Positions 1 to 6,264 of a stretch of DNA of 6,271 nt are shown here, piece by piece. The notes under the pieces are model-generated. The model was not told the DNA's origin. It searched no databases and saw nothing but the letters and a program-made list of their open reading frames with translations. Both the position numbers and the translations under genes were made by a program. This DNA comes from Anaerolineae bacterium. Lineage in GTDB: Bacteria; Chloroflexota; Anaerolineae; JAFGEY01. Numbering within the stretch: the first letter of the stretch is position 1; the number at the start of each line of letters is the position of its first letter. The stretch covers positions 1 to 6,271 of the forward strand of contig JAFGJF010000257.1 in assembly GCA_016929205.1 (NCBI GenBank). The letters run 5' to 3'.

Positions 1-312
1 AACATTCACCGCCAGGTCGATCTAGGCGCCTACCCCGGCAAGATCAGAAGCATCGGCAGCGCGGCGCTGCACCTCTGTTTTCCCCTGATTTATCCAGGCC
101 TCCTGGGTGCTCTCGCCGGCCCGGGCGGCCACATCTGGGACATTGCCGGCGCCCATGCCGTGGTCCGCTCGCTCGGTTTCGATTTCGAATACCTGGACGG
201 CGAACGCATCGACTATGGCACCCTCACGGACGGACGTCCACTGCGCGATATCGTCCTCGCCGGATCGGAACAAAGACGGAGCGAGCTAAAAAAGGCGCTG
301 GTTAGGCTTTGA
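1..312 (+). CDS. Inositol monophosphatase family protein, C-terminal part (5' truncated by window)
   Basis: Open in frame 1 from the first base to TGA at 310-312, giving 103 residues with no start in view. The segment RSIGSAALHL (residues 16-25) followed by HIWDIAGAHAVV (44-55) matches the C-terminal signature of the inositol monophosphatase/FBPase/CysQ superfamily, 'GSAAL...' then 'WDxAaG'. In that family the Asp of the WD pair (here D47) ligates the catalytic Mg2+. The family removes phosphate from small substrates such as inositol-1-phosphate, fructose-1,6-bisphosphate or 3'-phosphoadenosine phosphate. The usual 'EAGG' after the WD helix is replaced by RSLGFDFEYLDG, so the substrate cannot be assigned. 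The hydrophobic, Gly-rich stretch CFPLIYPGLLGALAG (26-40) sits where members have 'VAxGxxDxy'. The N-terminal DPxDGT metal site lies outside the window. The superfamily call is fairly secure; the subfamily is not. Confidence 0.78.
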   Translation, partial: NIHRQVDLGAYPGKIRSIGSAALHLCFPLIYPGLLGALAGPGGHIWDIAGAHAVVRSLGFDFEYLDGERIDYGTLTDGRPLRDIVLAGSEQRRSELKKALVRL

Positions 313-371
313 TGCCCATACACATGAAGGCATCTTTGGGTTGTTCCGCCTGAATAAAGCCAGCGCTTTTT
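295..371 (+). terminator. Possible intrinsic terminator of the phosphatase gene
   Basis: GCGCTGG (295-301) is perfectly complementary to CCAGCGC (360-366). After a 5-nt bulge, CTTT (307-310) can extend the stem by pairing with AAAG (356-359). A run of five T (367-371) follows immediately, as in a Rho-independent terminator. Against this, the loop is long (311-355), the left arm lies inside the end of the coding region, and the T-run is short and runs into the -35 box of the next promoter. The pairing is seen in the sequence; the function is inferred. Confidence 0.3.
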
Positions 372-398
372 GCCTTAAATGCCGGATAGCGGTACAAT
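370..398 (+). promoter_or_regulatory. Sigma70-type promoter upstream of the hemerythrin gene
   Basis: A -35 box TTGCCT (370-375) and a -10 box TACAAT (393-398) are separated by exactly 17 nt. The -10 differs from TATAAT at one position and the -35 from TTGACA at two. Transcription would begin near 405, leaving a leader of about 40 nt before the TTG start at 444. This is the only good promoter seen before the hemerythrin and alaS genes, so it may drive the whole downstream gene set. Confidence 0.6.
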
Positions 399-430
399 GT
401 GCAAACACATCCAAGACACAATCACATCCG

Positions 431-446
431 AAAGGAGCACTCATTG
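431..446 (+). promoter_or_regulatory. Ribosome binding site that fixes a TTG start for the hemerythrin
   Basis: AAAGGAG (431-437) lies 6 nt before TTG (444-446), an ideal Shine-Dalgarno distance. The only in-frame ATG upstream, at 399, directly abuts the predicted -10 box and would lie before the expected transcription start, with no ribosome binding site of its own. Starting at TTG also removes 15 basic, non-conserved residues and gives the N-terminus MNKIEWNDSLSVG, which is typical of bacteriohemerythrins. Confidence 0.78.
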
Positions 447-860
447 AACAAAATAGAATGGAACGACAGCCTGTCCGTCGGCGTCGCCTTGATCGACGAG
501 CAGCACAAAGAGTGGATCAAACATCTCAACGATCTGGCCGCGGCCTTTGACTCGCACCTGGGCGTCGAGCACATTGCCCAGACGCTGGGCTTCCTGATCG
601 ATTATACCTATTACCACTTTGGCACCGAAGAAAAACACATGACGGCCCACGACTATCCCGGACTCGCGGCACACCGGCTCAAGCACGGCGAGTTGAAAAA
701 GACGTTGAAAAACCTGGTTGATGATTTTCAAGAAGAAGGTGCCACCCAGCCCCTGGCGGAAGCGATCGACACCTTTTTGGGCAACTGGCTGCTCAATCAC
801 ATCGAGGAAATAGATCGTGCCTTTGGCACCTTCTTAAAAGAGAACGGAATCGCCATTTGA
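444..860 (+). CDS. Bacteriohemerythrin (non-heme di-iron oxygen-binding protein)
   Basis: A 138-residue single-domain hemerythrin, the normal length for bacterial family members, with no signal peptide or fused domain, so it is probably cytosolic. All seven di-iron ligands of the family can be placed: H21 in DEQHKEW, H58 and E62 in HFGTEE, H77 and H81 in HRLKH, and H119 and D124 in HIEEID. The spacing matches the Methylococcus capsulatus bacteriohemerythrin as I remember it. The fold is a four-helix bundle that reversibly binds O2 at two bridged irons. Proposed roles in other bacteria are oxygen delivery to oxygenases, oxygen storage or sensing, and scavenging in microaerobic or anaerobic cells. 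The start is TTG 444, chosen from the ribosome binding site. The gene follows its own promoter and is 72 nt from alaS. Nothing indicates which partner receives oxygen. Confidence 0.95.
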   Translation: MNKIEWNDSLSVGVALIDEQHKEWIKHLNDLAAAFDSHLGVEHIAQTLGFLIDYTYYHFGTEEKHMTAHDYPGLAAHRLKHGELKKTLKNLVDDFQEEGATQPLAEAIDTFLGNWLLNHIEEIDRAFGTFLKENGIAI

Positions 861-932
861 GGAAAAAAGTCGTTCTACAGCGCAGCACAGAAAAGACCAG
901 CACAAAACGACAGATCCAAGTGGAGAAGAAAA

Positions 933-2696
933 ATGGTGACTGCCAAAACACTGCGCCAGATCTATTTGAATTTTTTCAAGGAGCGAGGCCACGCCATCAT
1001 CGGCAGTTCATCCCTGATTCCCGAGCACGACCCAAGCGTGCTCTTTACCACTGCAGGGATGCATCCTCTCGTGCCCTTTTTGATGGGCGAGCCGCATCCG
1101 GCCGGCAAGCGGCTGGTCAACCACCAAAAGTGCATCCGCACCGACGACATTATGGAGGTTGGCGACGACGTGCACCTCACCTTTTTCGAGATGCTGGGCA
1201 ACTGGTCGCTGGGCGATTACTGGAAGGCCGAAGCGATTGGCATGAGTTATGAATTCCTGACCGAACAGTTGGGATTCGAGCCCGACCGCCTGCGCGTGAC
1301 CTGTTTCGCCGGCGATCAGGATGCACCGCGAGACCTTGAAGCGGCACAGATCTGGCAGTCGGTTGGCATACCGGAGGACCACGTCCTCTTTTTGCCCAAA
1401 AAGGACAACTGGTGGGGGCCGGCCGGGGCAACCGGCCCTTGTGGGCCCGATACCGAGATGTTTTACGATATGAACCCCGATGGCCCGGCCAACAAGACGC
1501 CCGAAACCAACCCTGCCCGCTTTTGGGAGGTCTGGAACGACGTCTTTATGCAGTACGACAAGCAGGCGGACGGTACCTATAGGCCGTTGGCTCAGAAAAA
1601 CGTCGACACCGGCCTGGGATTGGAACGCGTCCTGGCCGTTCTCCAGGGCAAACCTTCGCTCTACCAGACCGAGCTGTTTGCCCCCATTATGGACAGGATC
1701 CGATCCCTGGCTACGGTGCAAAGCCCGGACCCATTTGCCGTGCGCGTGATCGCTGACCACGTCCGGGCGGCGGCGTTCATCCTCGCCGAAGGCATCGTGC
1801 CGGGCAACGTCGATCAGCCTTACATCGCCCGCCGGCTGATCCGGCGCGCGGTGCGTTATGGACGTGAGATCGGCATCGATGCCCTGTTCCTGACCCGGGT
1901 TGCCGAGGTAACGATCCCAACTCTGTCCGACGTGTATCAAGAACTGGGGGAAAACCGCGACCACGTCCTGGCCACGCTGGAGGAAGAAGAAAGACATTTT
2001 CAGCGAACGCTCAAGCGGGGCGAAAGAGAGTTTTTCAAAGCGGTCGCAAGCTGCACGTCGCACGGCCAGGATACCATGCCGGGAGAAACGGTGTTCCACC
2101 TGTACGACACGTACGGCTTTCCGCCCGAGTTGACCCAAGAGCTGGCCCAGAAACAAGGGCTCACGGCCGATATGGATGGCTTTCACGCCGCTTTCCAGGC
2201 GCACCAGGAAAAATCGAGGCAGGGAGCGGCCGCCCGGTTCAAAGGCGGGCTTGCCGAGAGGTCGTCCGAGACAACCCGGTTGCATACCGCCACCCACCTG
2301 CTGCACCAGGCGCTGCGCCAGGTGCTGGGGCCTCACGTCGAGCAGCGCGGCAGCAACATCACCATCGATCGGCTCCGCTTTGACTTTTCCCATCCTGAAA
2401 AGCTCGATGCCGATCAGGTAGCTGCCGTCGAAAACATCGTCAACGACCAGATCCAGAAGAATTTGCCGGTGACGGTCGAAAAAATGCCCCTTGAGCAAGC
2501 GCAAGCACAGGGCGCGATCGGCCTTTTTGAGAGTCGCTACGGAGAGTGGGTCAACGTCTATTCGATTGGTACATTCAGCAAGGAAATCTGCGGCGGGCCG
2601 CACGTCGAACGCACCGGGGATTTGGGCCATTTCCGCATAACCAAGCAGCAGTCCGTTGGTGCGGGGCTGCGGCGGATCAGAGCCATACTCGAGTGA
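933..2696 (+). CDS. alaS: Alanine--tRNA ligase, compact form (no beta-barrel, no C-Ala domain)
   Basis: Charges tRNA-Ala with alanine in the cytosol. Class II motifs are clear: motif 1 around SSSLIPEHDPSVLFTTAGM (25-43), motif 2 around TFFEMLGNWSLGDYW (83-97), with the family PCGPDTE (169-175), and motif 3 as DTGLGLER (225-232). The tRNA-recognition region includes RRLIRRAVRYG (300-310) and YDTYGFP (391-397). The editing domain keeps its zinc/deacylation residues: H451 and H455 (HTATH), and C553 and H557 (CGGPH). It ends at SVGAGLRRIRAI, the equivalent of the canonical 'GVRRIEAV' that closes the editing domain. At 587 residues it lacks the roughly 120-residue beta-barrel normally found before the HxxxH helix, and everything after the editing domain (linker helices and C-Ala). 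Similar compact enzymes of about 590 residues are known from Borrelia and candidate-phyla bacteria, so this looks like a natural form rather than a broken gene. Start ATG 933 is 7 nt after GGAG (922-925). Confidence 0.95.
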   Translation: MVTAKTLRQIYLNFFKERGHAIIGSSSLIPEHDPSVLFTTAGMHPLVPFLMGEPHPAGKRLVNHQKCIRTDDIMEVGDDVHLTFFEMLGNWSLGDYWKAEAIGMSYEFLTEQLGFEPDRLRVTCFAGDQDAPRDLEAAQIWQSVGIPEDHVLFLPKKDNWWGPAGATGPCGPDTEMFYDMNPDGPANKTPETNPARFWEVWNDVFMQYDKQADGTYRPLAQKNVDTGLGLERVLAVLQGKPSLYQTELFAPIMDRIRSLATVQSPDPFAVRVIADHVRAAAFILAEGIVPGNVDQPYIARRLIRRAVRYGREIGIDALFLTRVAEVTIPTLSDVYQELGENRDHVLATLEEEERHFQRTLKRGEREFFKAVASCTSHGQDTMPGETVFHLYDTYGFPPELTQELAQKQGLTADMDGFHAAFQAHQEKSRQGAAARFKGGLAERSSETTRLHTATHLLHQALRQVLGPHVEQRGSNITIDRLRFDFSHPEKLDADQVAAVENIVNDQIQKNLPVTVEKMPLEQAQAQGAIGLFESRYGEWVNVYSIGTFSKEICGGPHVERTGDLGHFRITKQQSVGAGLRRIRAILE

Positions 2697-2705
2697 GGGA
2701 GCGAT

Positions 2706-3536
2706 ATGCAGCAGCCAGACGAATCGACACGCCACGTCTTGGATTATTACGACGCTTACGACGAACAGGCCCGCCTCTCACACGCCTGGGGGCAGATCGA
2801 GTACCTCCGCACTCAGAATATCATACTCCGTCATCTCAAGCCCCCGCCGGCCGTGGTGCTGGACGTCGGTGGCGCGGCCGGCCGCTACGCGTGCTGGCTG
2901 GCCCGGGAAGGCTACCAGGTTCACCTGGTCGATCCTGTGCCCTTGCACATCCAGCAAGCCCAGGCTGCTTCCGGCGCGCAGCCCGAGGCCCCGATCGCCA
3001 GTTACCGTCTCGGTGACGCGCGTGACTTGGCGTTCGACGCCGCATTCGCCGACGCAGTCCTGCTGATGGGGCCATTGTACCACCTGGTTCAAGCGCGAGA
3101 CCGCCACCAGGCGCTCCAGGAGGCCTACCGGGTGCTCAAGCGCGGCGGCATCGTCTTTGCCGTCGGCATCTCGCGCTTTGCTTCGACGATCGATGGCCTG
3201 GCGTCTGGCTATTTCCTCGATCCGCCTTTTCGCCAGATCATGCGCCGCGACCTGCAAGATGGCCAACACCGCAACCCGACCGGAAATCCGGCTTATTTTA
3301 CCGACACGTTCTTTCACCACCCGCAAGAGCTGCGGGACGAGGTCACCGCTGCCGGATTCGAGATGCCAGCGCTGCTCGCGGTGGAGGGAATCAGCTACAT
3401 GATGCAGGATTTTGACCACAACTGGGCAGTAGACAACCATCGCGAATTCTTGCTGGAGCTCGTTGCCAAAACCGAACAAGAACCAAGCCTGATCGGGGCC
3501 AGCCCTCATCTGATGTGCGTGGCCATAAAATCTTGA
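2706..3536 (+). CDS. Class I SAM-dependent methyltransferase
   Basis: A 276-residue Rossmann-fold methyltransferase. The SAM-binding motif I is VVLDVGGAAGR (50-60), a GGxxG variant of the usual GxGxG. D76 in HLVDP is the acidic residue that ends strand beta2 and binds the ribose hydroxyls. LGDARDL (102-108) supplies the adenine-contacting acidic loop, ADAVLLMGPLYHL (115-127) is motif IV, and the YRVLKRGGIVFAV strand-turn (141-153) follows. The conserved C-terminal region GQHRNP (186-191), EGISYM (227-232) and EPSLIGASPHL (259-269) resembles a widespread uncharacterised subfamily in actinobacteria and Chloroflexota, from memory. The substrate is unknown; small-molecule methylation is most likely. 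Start ATG 2706 follows GAGGGAG (2695-2701), which overlaps the alaS stop, and only 9 nt separate the genes, suggesting coupled expression. There is no signal peptide or membrane segment. Confidence 0.9.
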   Translation: MQQPDESTRHVLDYYDAYDEQARLSHAWGQIEYLRTQNIILRHLKPPPAVVLDVGGAAGRYACWLAREGYQVHLVDPVPLHIQQAQAASGAQPEAPIASYRLGDARDLAFDAAFADAVLLMGPLYHLVQARDRHQALQEAYRVLKRGGIVFAVGISRFASTIDGLASGYFLDPPFRQIMRRDLQDGQHRNPTGNPAYFTDTFFHHPQELRDEVTAAGFEMPALLAVEGISYMMQDFDHNWAVDNHREFLLELVAKTEQEPSLIGASPHLMCVAIKS

Positions 3537-3553
3537 GGTCACTACAGAGCAGT

Positions 3554-4459
3554 ATGAAAGCATCTCTTAGACCCTACCAACCCTATCAGGACACGCCGCG
3601 AGTCAGCGCCTTTCTCGAACGCACCTGTCCGGCAGCAGATCGGATTCCCAACTGGCTCCGGGCCCGTTGGGAATATGCCGTCTACTCGGTCCAGGATGGC
3701 ATGGAGGAAAACCTGGCCCCAACCGGCATCTGGCAAGCCGGGCAAGCGATCGTCGGCATGGTTCATTTCGAAGGCTCCCTGGGCGAGGCCTTCTTCCAGG
3801 TCGATCCCGCTTACACACACCTGAAAGCAGAGATGCTGCGCTATGCCGAGACAGCCTTGCCCCACGTTGAGGACGGCACAAAGAAACTGACCCTGTACAT
3901 CCACGACTTTGACGACGATCTTGAGGCGCTTGCCCGCGCAGCCGGGTATCGCCAGGCAACAGGTGAGCCGCAGGTGATGGCCCGGTTTGACATCGATGAG
4001 CCGTTTCCCGCCATTTTGCTGCCGGAAGGGTTCACGTTTACCGATCGCGCCCGGGACAACGATCTGCGCGCGATCAATCGCGTGCTGTGGCGGGGCTTTA
4101 ATCACGACGGGCCGCCTCCCGAACAATACGTCGCCGGCCGGGCCGGCGTGGAAAAAGCGCCTCTCTACCGTCCCGAGCTGGTGGTGATGGTCCAGGCTCC
4201 TGGCGGGCATCTCGTCTCTTACTGCGGAATATGGTACGAACCGCACACCAAGACGGCCTACGTGGAGCCGGTCGCCACCGACCCCGATTATCGAAGAAAG
4301 GGATTGGGCAAAGCCGCGGTCCTGGAAACGATCCGGCGGGCCAAAACGCTGGGCGCAGCGCGAGCCCTTGTCGGTTCAGGATTGGCCTTTTACCGGGCCG
4401 TCGGTTTCTATCCGATCTTTATCACCTACCCCTGGCACAAGGAATGGGACTCGGGATAA
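3554..4459 (+). CDS. GNAT family N-acetyltransferase (probably two GNAT domains)
   Basis: A 301-residue protein with a complete GNAT core in its C-terminal half. Motif A is AYVEPVATDPDYRRKGLGKA (235-254), in which RRKGLG (247-252) is the acetyl-CoA pyrophosphate loop, and motif B is LAFYRAVGF (277-285). The N-terminal half (about 1-145), with MKASLRPYQPYQD, AIVGMVHFEG (65-74) and LTLYIHDFDDDLEALARAAGY (112-132), has the shape of a second, degenerate GNAT domain without a Q/RxxGxG loop, as in other two-domain acetyltransferases. It would transfer acetyl from acetyl-CoA to an amine; the acceptor (antibiotic, polyamine, peptide or other) cannot be read from the sequence. ATG 3554 is preferred because it lies 17 nt past the methyltransferase stop; an in-frame ATG at 3515 would lie inside that gene. 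Its ribosome binding site is weak (AGAG 3546-3549, or GAGG 3535-3538 at long spacing), so translational coupling is plausible. Confidence 0.88.
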   Translation: MKASLRPYQPYQDTPRVSAFLERTCPAADRIPNWLRARWEYAVYSVQDGMEENLAPTGIWQAGQAIVGMVHFEGSLGEAFFQVDPAYTHLKAEMLRYAETALPHVEDGTKKLTLYIHDFDDDLEALARAAGYRQATGEPQVMARFDIDEPFPAILLPEGFTFTDRARDNDLRAINRVLWRGFNHDGPPPEQYVAGRAGVEKAPLYRPELVVMVQAPGGHLVSYCGIWYEPHTKTAYVEPVATDPDYRRKGLGKAAVLETIRRAKTLGAARALVGSGLAFYRAVGFYPIFITYPWHKEWDSG

Positions 4460-4481
4460 GAGATTTGGGAAAAGGAGCGAG

Positions 4482-5186
4482 ATGAGTAAAACCGGCATCA
4501 ACGCCCTAATCTTTGATTATGGCGGCGTGATCAGCAAACCGCAGAACCCCGAAAACATCAAACGCATGCTCGAACTGGTCAACCAGGACTATGACGACTT
4601 TATGCGCGTCTACACCGGCTTGCGGCCACAATTCGACAGTGGCCAACTGTCGAGCGACGCCTATTGGACCATCGTACTCGAGCACCTGGGTATCGAAGCA
4701 ACGCCCGCTGCCATTTCTCGACTCAATCACGAGGATATGGCAAGCTGGACCCAGATCAACGAGTCCATGATCCGGTTCTTGCAGCAGCACAGGGCCAGCA
4801 TTCCCAAACTGGCGATCATCTCGAATATGACCTGGGATACGCTGCTCTTTATGCGCGAGCATTTCCAGTGGCTTGACCTGTTTGACCATCTCATCTTTTC
4901 CTGCCAGTTGGGCATTGTCAAACCGGATCGAGCAATATACGAGGCCTGCCTGGACGCGCTGGCGATCCCGGCCGATGAATGTCTCTTTGTCGACGATTCA
5001 GTGGCCAACGTCAGGGGCGCCCAGGCCGCCGGCATGGCCGCCATCCATTTTCAAACCTTTGACCAGTTTGTGCTGGAACTGGGTGAAATCGGCTTCCCCG
5101 GCAATGGACGGAAACCGGCCAGCACTTTTACTCCACAGGCCGAAATTGAGATCGGATGTCATGATGAAGAAAACAACCGTATTTGA
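4482..5186 (+). CDS. HAD-superfamily hydrolase (subfamily IA type phosphatase)
   Basis: A 234-residue haloacid dehalogenase-like protein with all four motifs. Motif I is ALIFDYGGVIS (8-18) with nucleophile D12. Motif II is LAIISN (110-115) with S114, motif III is GIVKPD (144-149) with K147, and motif IV is CLFVDDSVANVRGA (167-180) with the metal-binding D171/D172. A helical cap lies between motifs I and II (about 20-100), as in class C1. Position +2 from the nucleophile is Gly14 rather than Asp; the same change occurs in YihX-like sugar phosphatases, so it need not mean loss of activity, but the substrate is open. Start ATG 4482 follows AAAGGAG (4471-4477) at a short 4-nt spacing, 22 nt past the acetyltransferase stop. 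An ATG further upstream in frame (4368) lies inside that gene and is rejected. The last 26 nt overlap the WD40 gene. Confidence 0.9.
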   Translation: MSKTGINALIFDYGGVISKPQNPENIKRMLELVNQDYDDFMRVYTGLRPQFDSGQLSSDAYWTIVLEHLGIEATPAAISRLNHEDMASWTQINESMIRFLQQHRASIPKLAIISNMTWDTLLFMREHFQWLDLFDHLIFSCQLGIVKPDRAIYEACLDALAIPADECLFVDDSVANVRGAQAAGMAAIHFQTFDQFVLELGEIGFPGNGRKPASTFTPQAEIEIGCHDEENNRI

Positions 5187-6039
5187 GGCCCACGACAGTT
5201 ACGTATTGGGGTTACAGTTCACGAACAAAAGCCGGACGCTGATTTCTGCCGGGATGGACAACGTGGTCAAGTTGTGGTCGGTGCCCGGATGGGAGTGGAT
5301 CAGAACCTTTGAGGGACACAGCAACAGCGCGCACTGCCTGTCACTCTCCCCGGACAACAACACATTGGCCACCGGATCGTCGGACAAGACAGTCAAACTG
5401 TGGTCGTTTCCCGACGGCAGGCTGCTGCACACGCTCCAGGACCGCAAGCAGGTCGTTGCTGCGGTGCGCATCTCGCCCGATAGCAACTGGGTCGCAGCAG
5501 GATCGTACGGCGGCAGAGCCATGGTCTGGACGCTGGACGGCCAAGAGGTGGTCGGGATCAGGGCCAGCAAAAAGAACCTGGCCTCGATCGCTTTTTCGCC
5601 GGATAGCAAACTGCTGGCAACATCTGGGCTGGGAGACGAGATCGCGATCTGGGCTCTGCCTTCCGGAGAACGGATCGCCACCCTGTCGGGACAGGCTGTG
5701 GCTGTCAGCTCGCTCAAGTTCATCGACGGTGGCAAGCAGCTCGTCTCGCTGAGCTACGAAAAAACGGTTCGTTTTTGGGACACGACAGCATGGCAGCAGA
5801 TCCGCGCCATCGACTTGGACGAGCCCGGTGTACGCGGCATACGCTTTTCGCCCGATGAAAAAACGGTCGCCCTGAGCCTGCAAAGCAAGGTACAACTGCG
5901 CGCGGTCGCCGACTGGGCCCTGCTGCAAGCACTGCCGGTCAGCACCAAGGTGGTCAGCAGCCTGGCCTTTTCGCCTGACGGGCGGTGGCTTGCCATTGGC
6001 GGCGCCGACAACAAGATTCGCATCTGGCAAAATGATTAG
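5161..6039 (+). CDS. WD40-repeat protein, single seven-bladed beta-propeller
   Basis: A 292-residue protein made almost entirely of seven WD40 repeats at a very regular 41-42-residue period: about 8-40, 50-82, 92-124, 134-165, 175-207, 217-249 and 258-290. Typical blade signatures are GHS (52-54), repeated SPD turns (63, 105, 146, 230 and 271), and the terminal W pairs LWS, LWS, VWT, IWA, FWD and IWQ. Blade 6 ends in LRA and lacks the Trp. The N-terminal TTVFEAH can supply the outer strand that closes the ring, so this is one complete propeller. There is no signal peptide, kinase, caspase or other fused domain, unlike many bacterial WD40 proteins. WD40 propellers are protein-interaction platforms, but no partner is evident. 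Start ATG 5161 (or the next codon, 5164) lies inside the end of the hydrolase gene, with only a weak GAG upstream (5148-5150), so translational coupling is likely. Confidence 0.93.
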   Translation: MMKKTTVFEAHDSYVLGLQFTNKSRTLISAGMDNVVKLWSVPGWEWIRTFEGHSNSAHCLSLSPDNNTLATGSSDKTVKLWSFPDGRLLHTLQDRKQVVAAVRISPDSNWVAAGSYGGRAMVWTLDGQEVVGIRASKKNLASIAFSPDSKLLATSGLGDEIAIWALPSGERIATLSGQAVAVSSLKFIDGGKQLVSLSYEKTVRFWDTTAWQQIRAIDLDEPGVRGIRFSPDEKTVALSLQSKVQLRAVADWALLQALPVSTKVVSSLAFSPDGRWLAIGGADNKIRIWQND

Positions 6040-6106
6040 GTTCTGTTGACCTTTCAAATCAACGGCCCAGTTTGCCACTTGCACGATGTAATGTGGACTA
6101 GCGAAT

Positions 6107-6146
6107 GTCATTCCCGCATGTTTCTAGCGGGAATCCAGCCTTTTTT
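6107..6146 (+). repeat. REP-like palindrome, possible terminator of the upstream gene set
   Basis: ATTCCCGC (6110-6117) and GCGGGAAT (6127-6134) form a perfect 8-bp inverted repeat around a 9-nt spacer. With the flanks it reads GTCATTCCCGC...GCGGGAATCCAG. That arrangement resembles, from memory, a short palindromic repeat dispersed between genes in many bacterial genomes. A run of six T (6141-6146) lies 6 nt beyond the stem, so the hairpin might also end transcription about 100 nt after the WD40 stop. The palindrome is visible directly. Dispersal in this genome cannot be tested, since only one copy lies in the window. Confidence 0.6.
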
Positions 6147-6212
6147 ATGCCTATCCATGACAGATCGCGGCTTTTGGATATCCGATACTAGCCACCCTAC
6201 ATTTTTGGGAAG

Positions 6213-6241
6213 TTGACTGGCACGCTCAATCCAGGTAAAGT
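6213..6241 (+). promoter_or_regulatory. Promoter for a gene starting just beyond the right edge
   Basis: TTGACT (6213-6218, five of six matches to the -35 consensus) and TAAAGT (6236-6241, four of six matches to the -10) are separated by exactly 17 nt. Transcription would start near 6248. A strong Shine-Dalgarno sequence occupies the last bases of the window, so the geometry points to a new + strand gene with a leader of roughly 25-30 nt. Confidence 0.5.
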
Positions 6242-6264
6242 AAGTCTACCACAACCACTTACTT
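6238..6264. promoter_or_regulatory. Inverted repeat overlapping the -10 box, candidate operator
   Basis: AAGTAAGT (6238-6245) and ACTTACTT (6257-6264) are perfect inverse complements separated by 11 nt. The centres of the arms are 19 nt apart, close to two helical turns, as expected for a dimeric repressor. The left arm overlaps the -10 box (6236-6241), the predicted transcription start is in the spacer, and the right arm abuts the ribosome binding site. Binding there would block initiation. As RNA it could only form a hairpin next to the Shine-Dalgarno sequence if transcription began upstream of 6238. The symmetry is seen; the operator role is inferred. Confidence 0.45.

Noticed and set aside
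356..371. Small hairpin AAAGC-CAGC-GCTTT followed by T
   Set aside because: The stem is only 5 bp and AT-rich; it competes with the longer pairing to 295-310 and is too weak to call separately.
1008..2735. A 575-codon open frame on the minus strand opposite alaS
   Set aside because: It mirrors alaS codon structure in GC-rich DNA, has no recognisable domain, and lies wholly over a gene with unambiguous family motifs.
2778..3563. A 261-codon minus-strand open frame opposite the methyltransferase
   Set aside because: No ribosome binding site or protein family features; the + strand protein has clear SAM-binding motifs.
4368..4481. Upstream ATG extension of the HAD hydrolase
   Set aside because: It would overlap the acetyltransferase gene by about 90 nt; ATG 4482 has a good AAAGGAG and starts right before the conserved first strand of the HAD fold.
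4873..5160. Long N-terminal extension of the WD40 protein
   Set aside because: It is an out-of-frame reading of the hydrolase gene, Pro/Trp/Arg-rich with no domain; the propeller is complete from ATG 5161.
5161..6039. WD40 repeats as a recent DNA tandem repeat or a CRISPR-like array
   Set aside because: The periodicity is at protein level only; the nucleotide sequences of the blades have diverged and there are no identical repeats or spacers.
6045..6063. GTTGA...TCAAC inverted repeat right after the WD40 stop
   Set aside because: Five base pairs with no T-run; likely chance.
5341..6111. A 256-codon minus-strand open frame opposite the WD40 gene
   Set aside because: It is the complement of a regular 41-42-residue repeat protein and shows no motif of its own.
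6176..6183. GGATATCC palindrome
   Set aside because: An isolated 8-bp palindrome is expected by chance and has no partner features.
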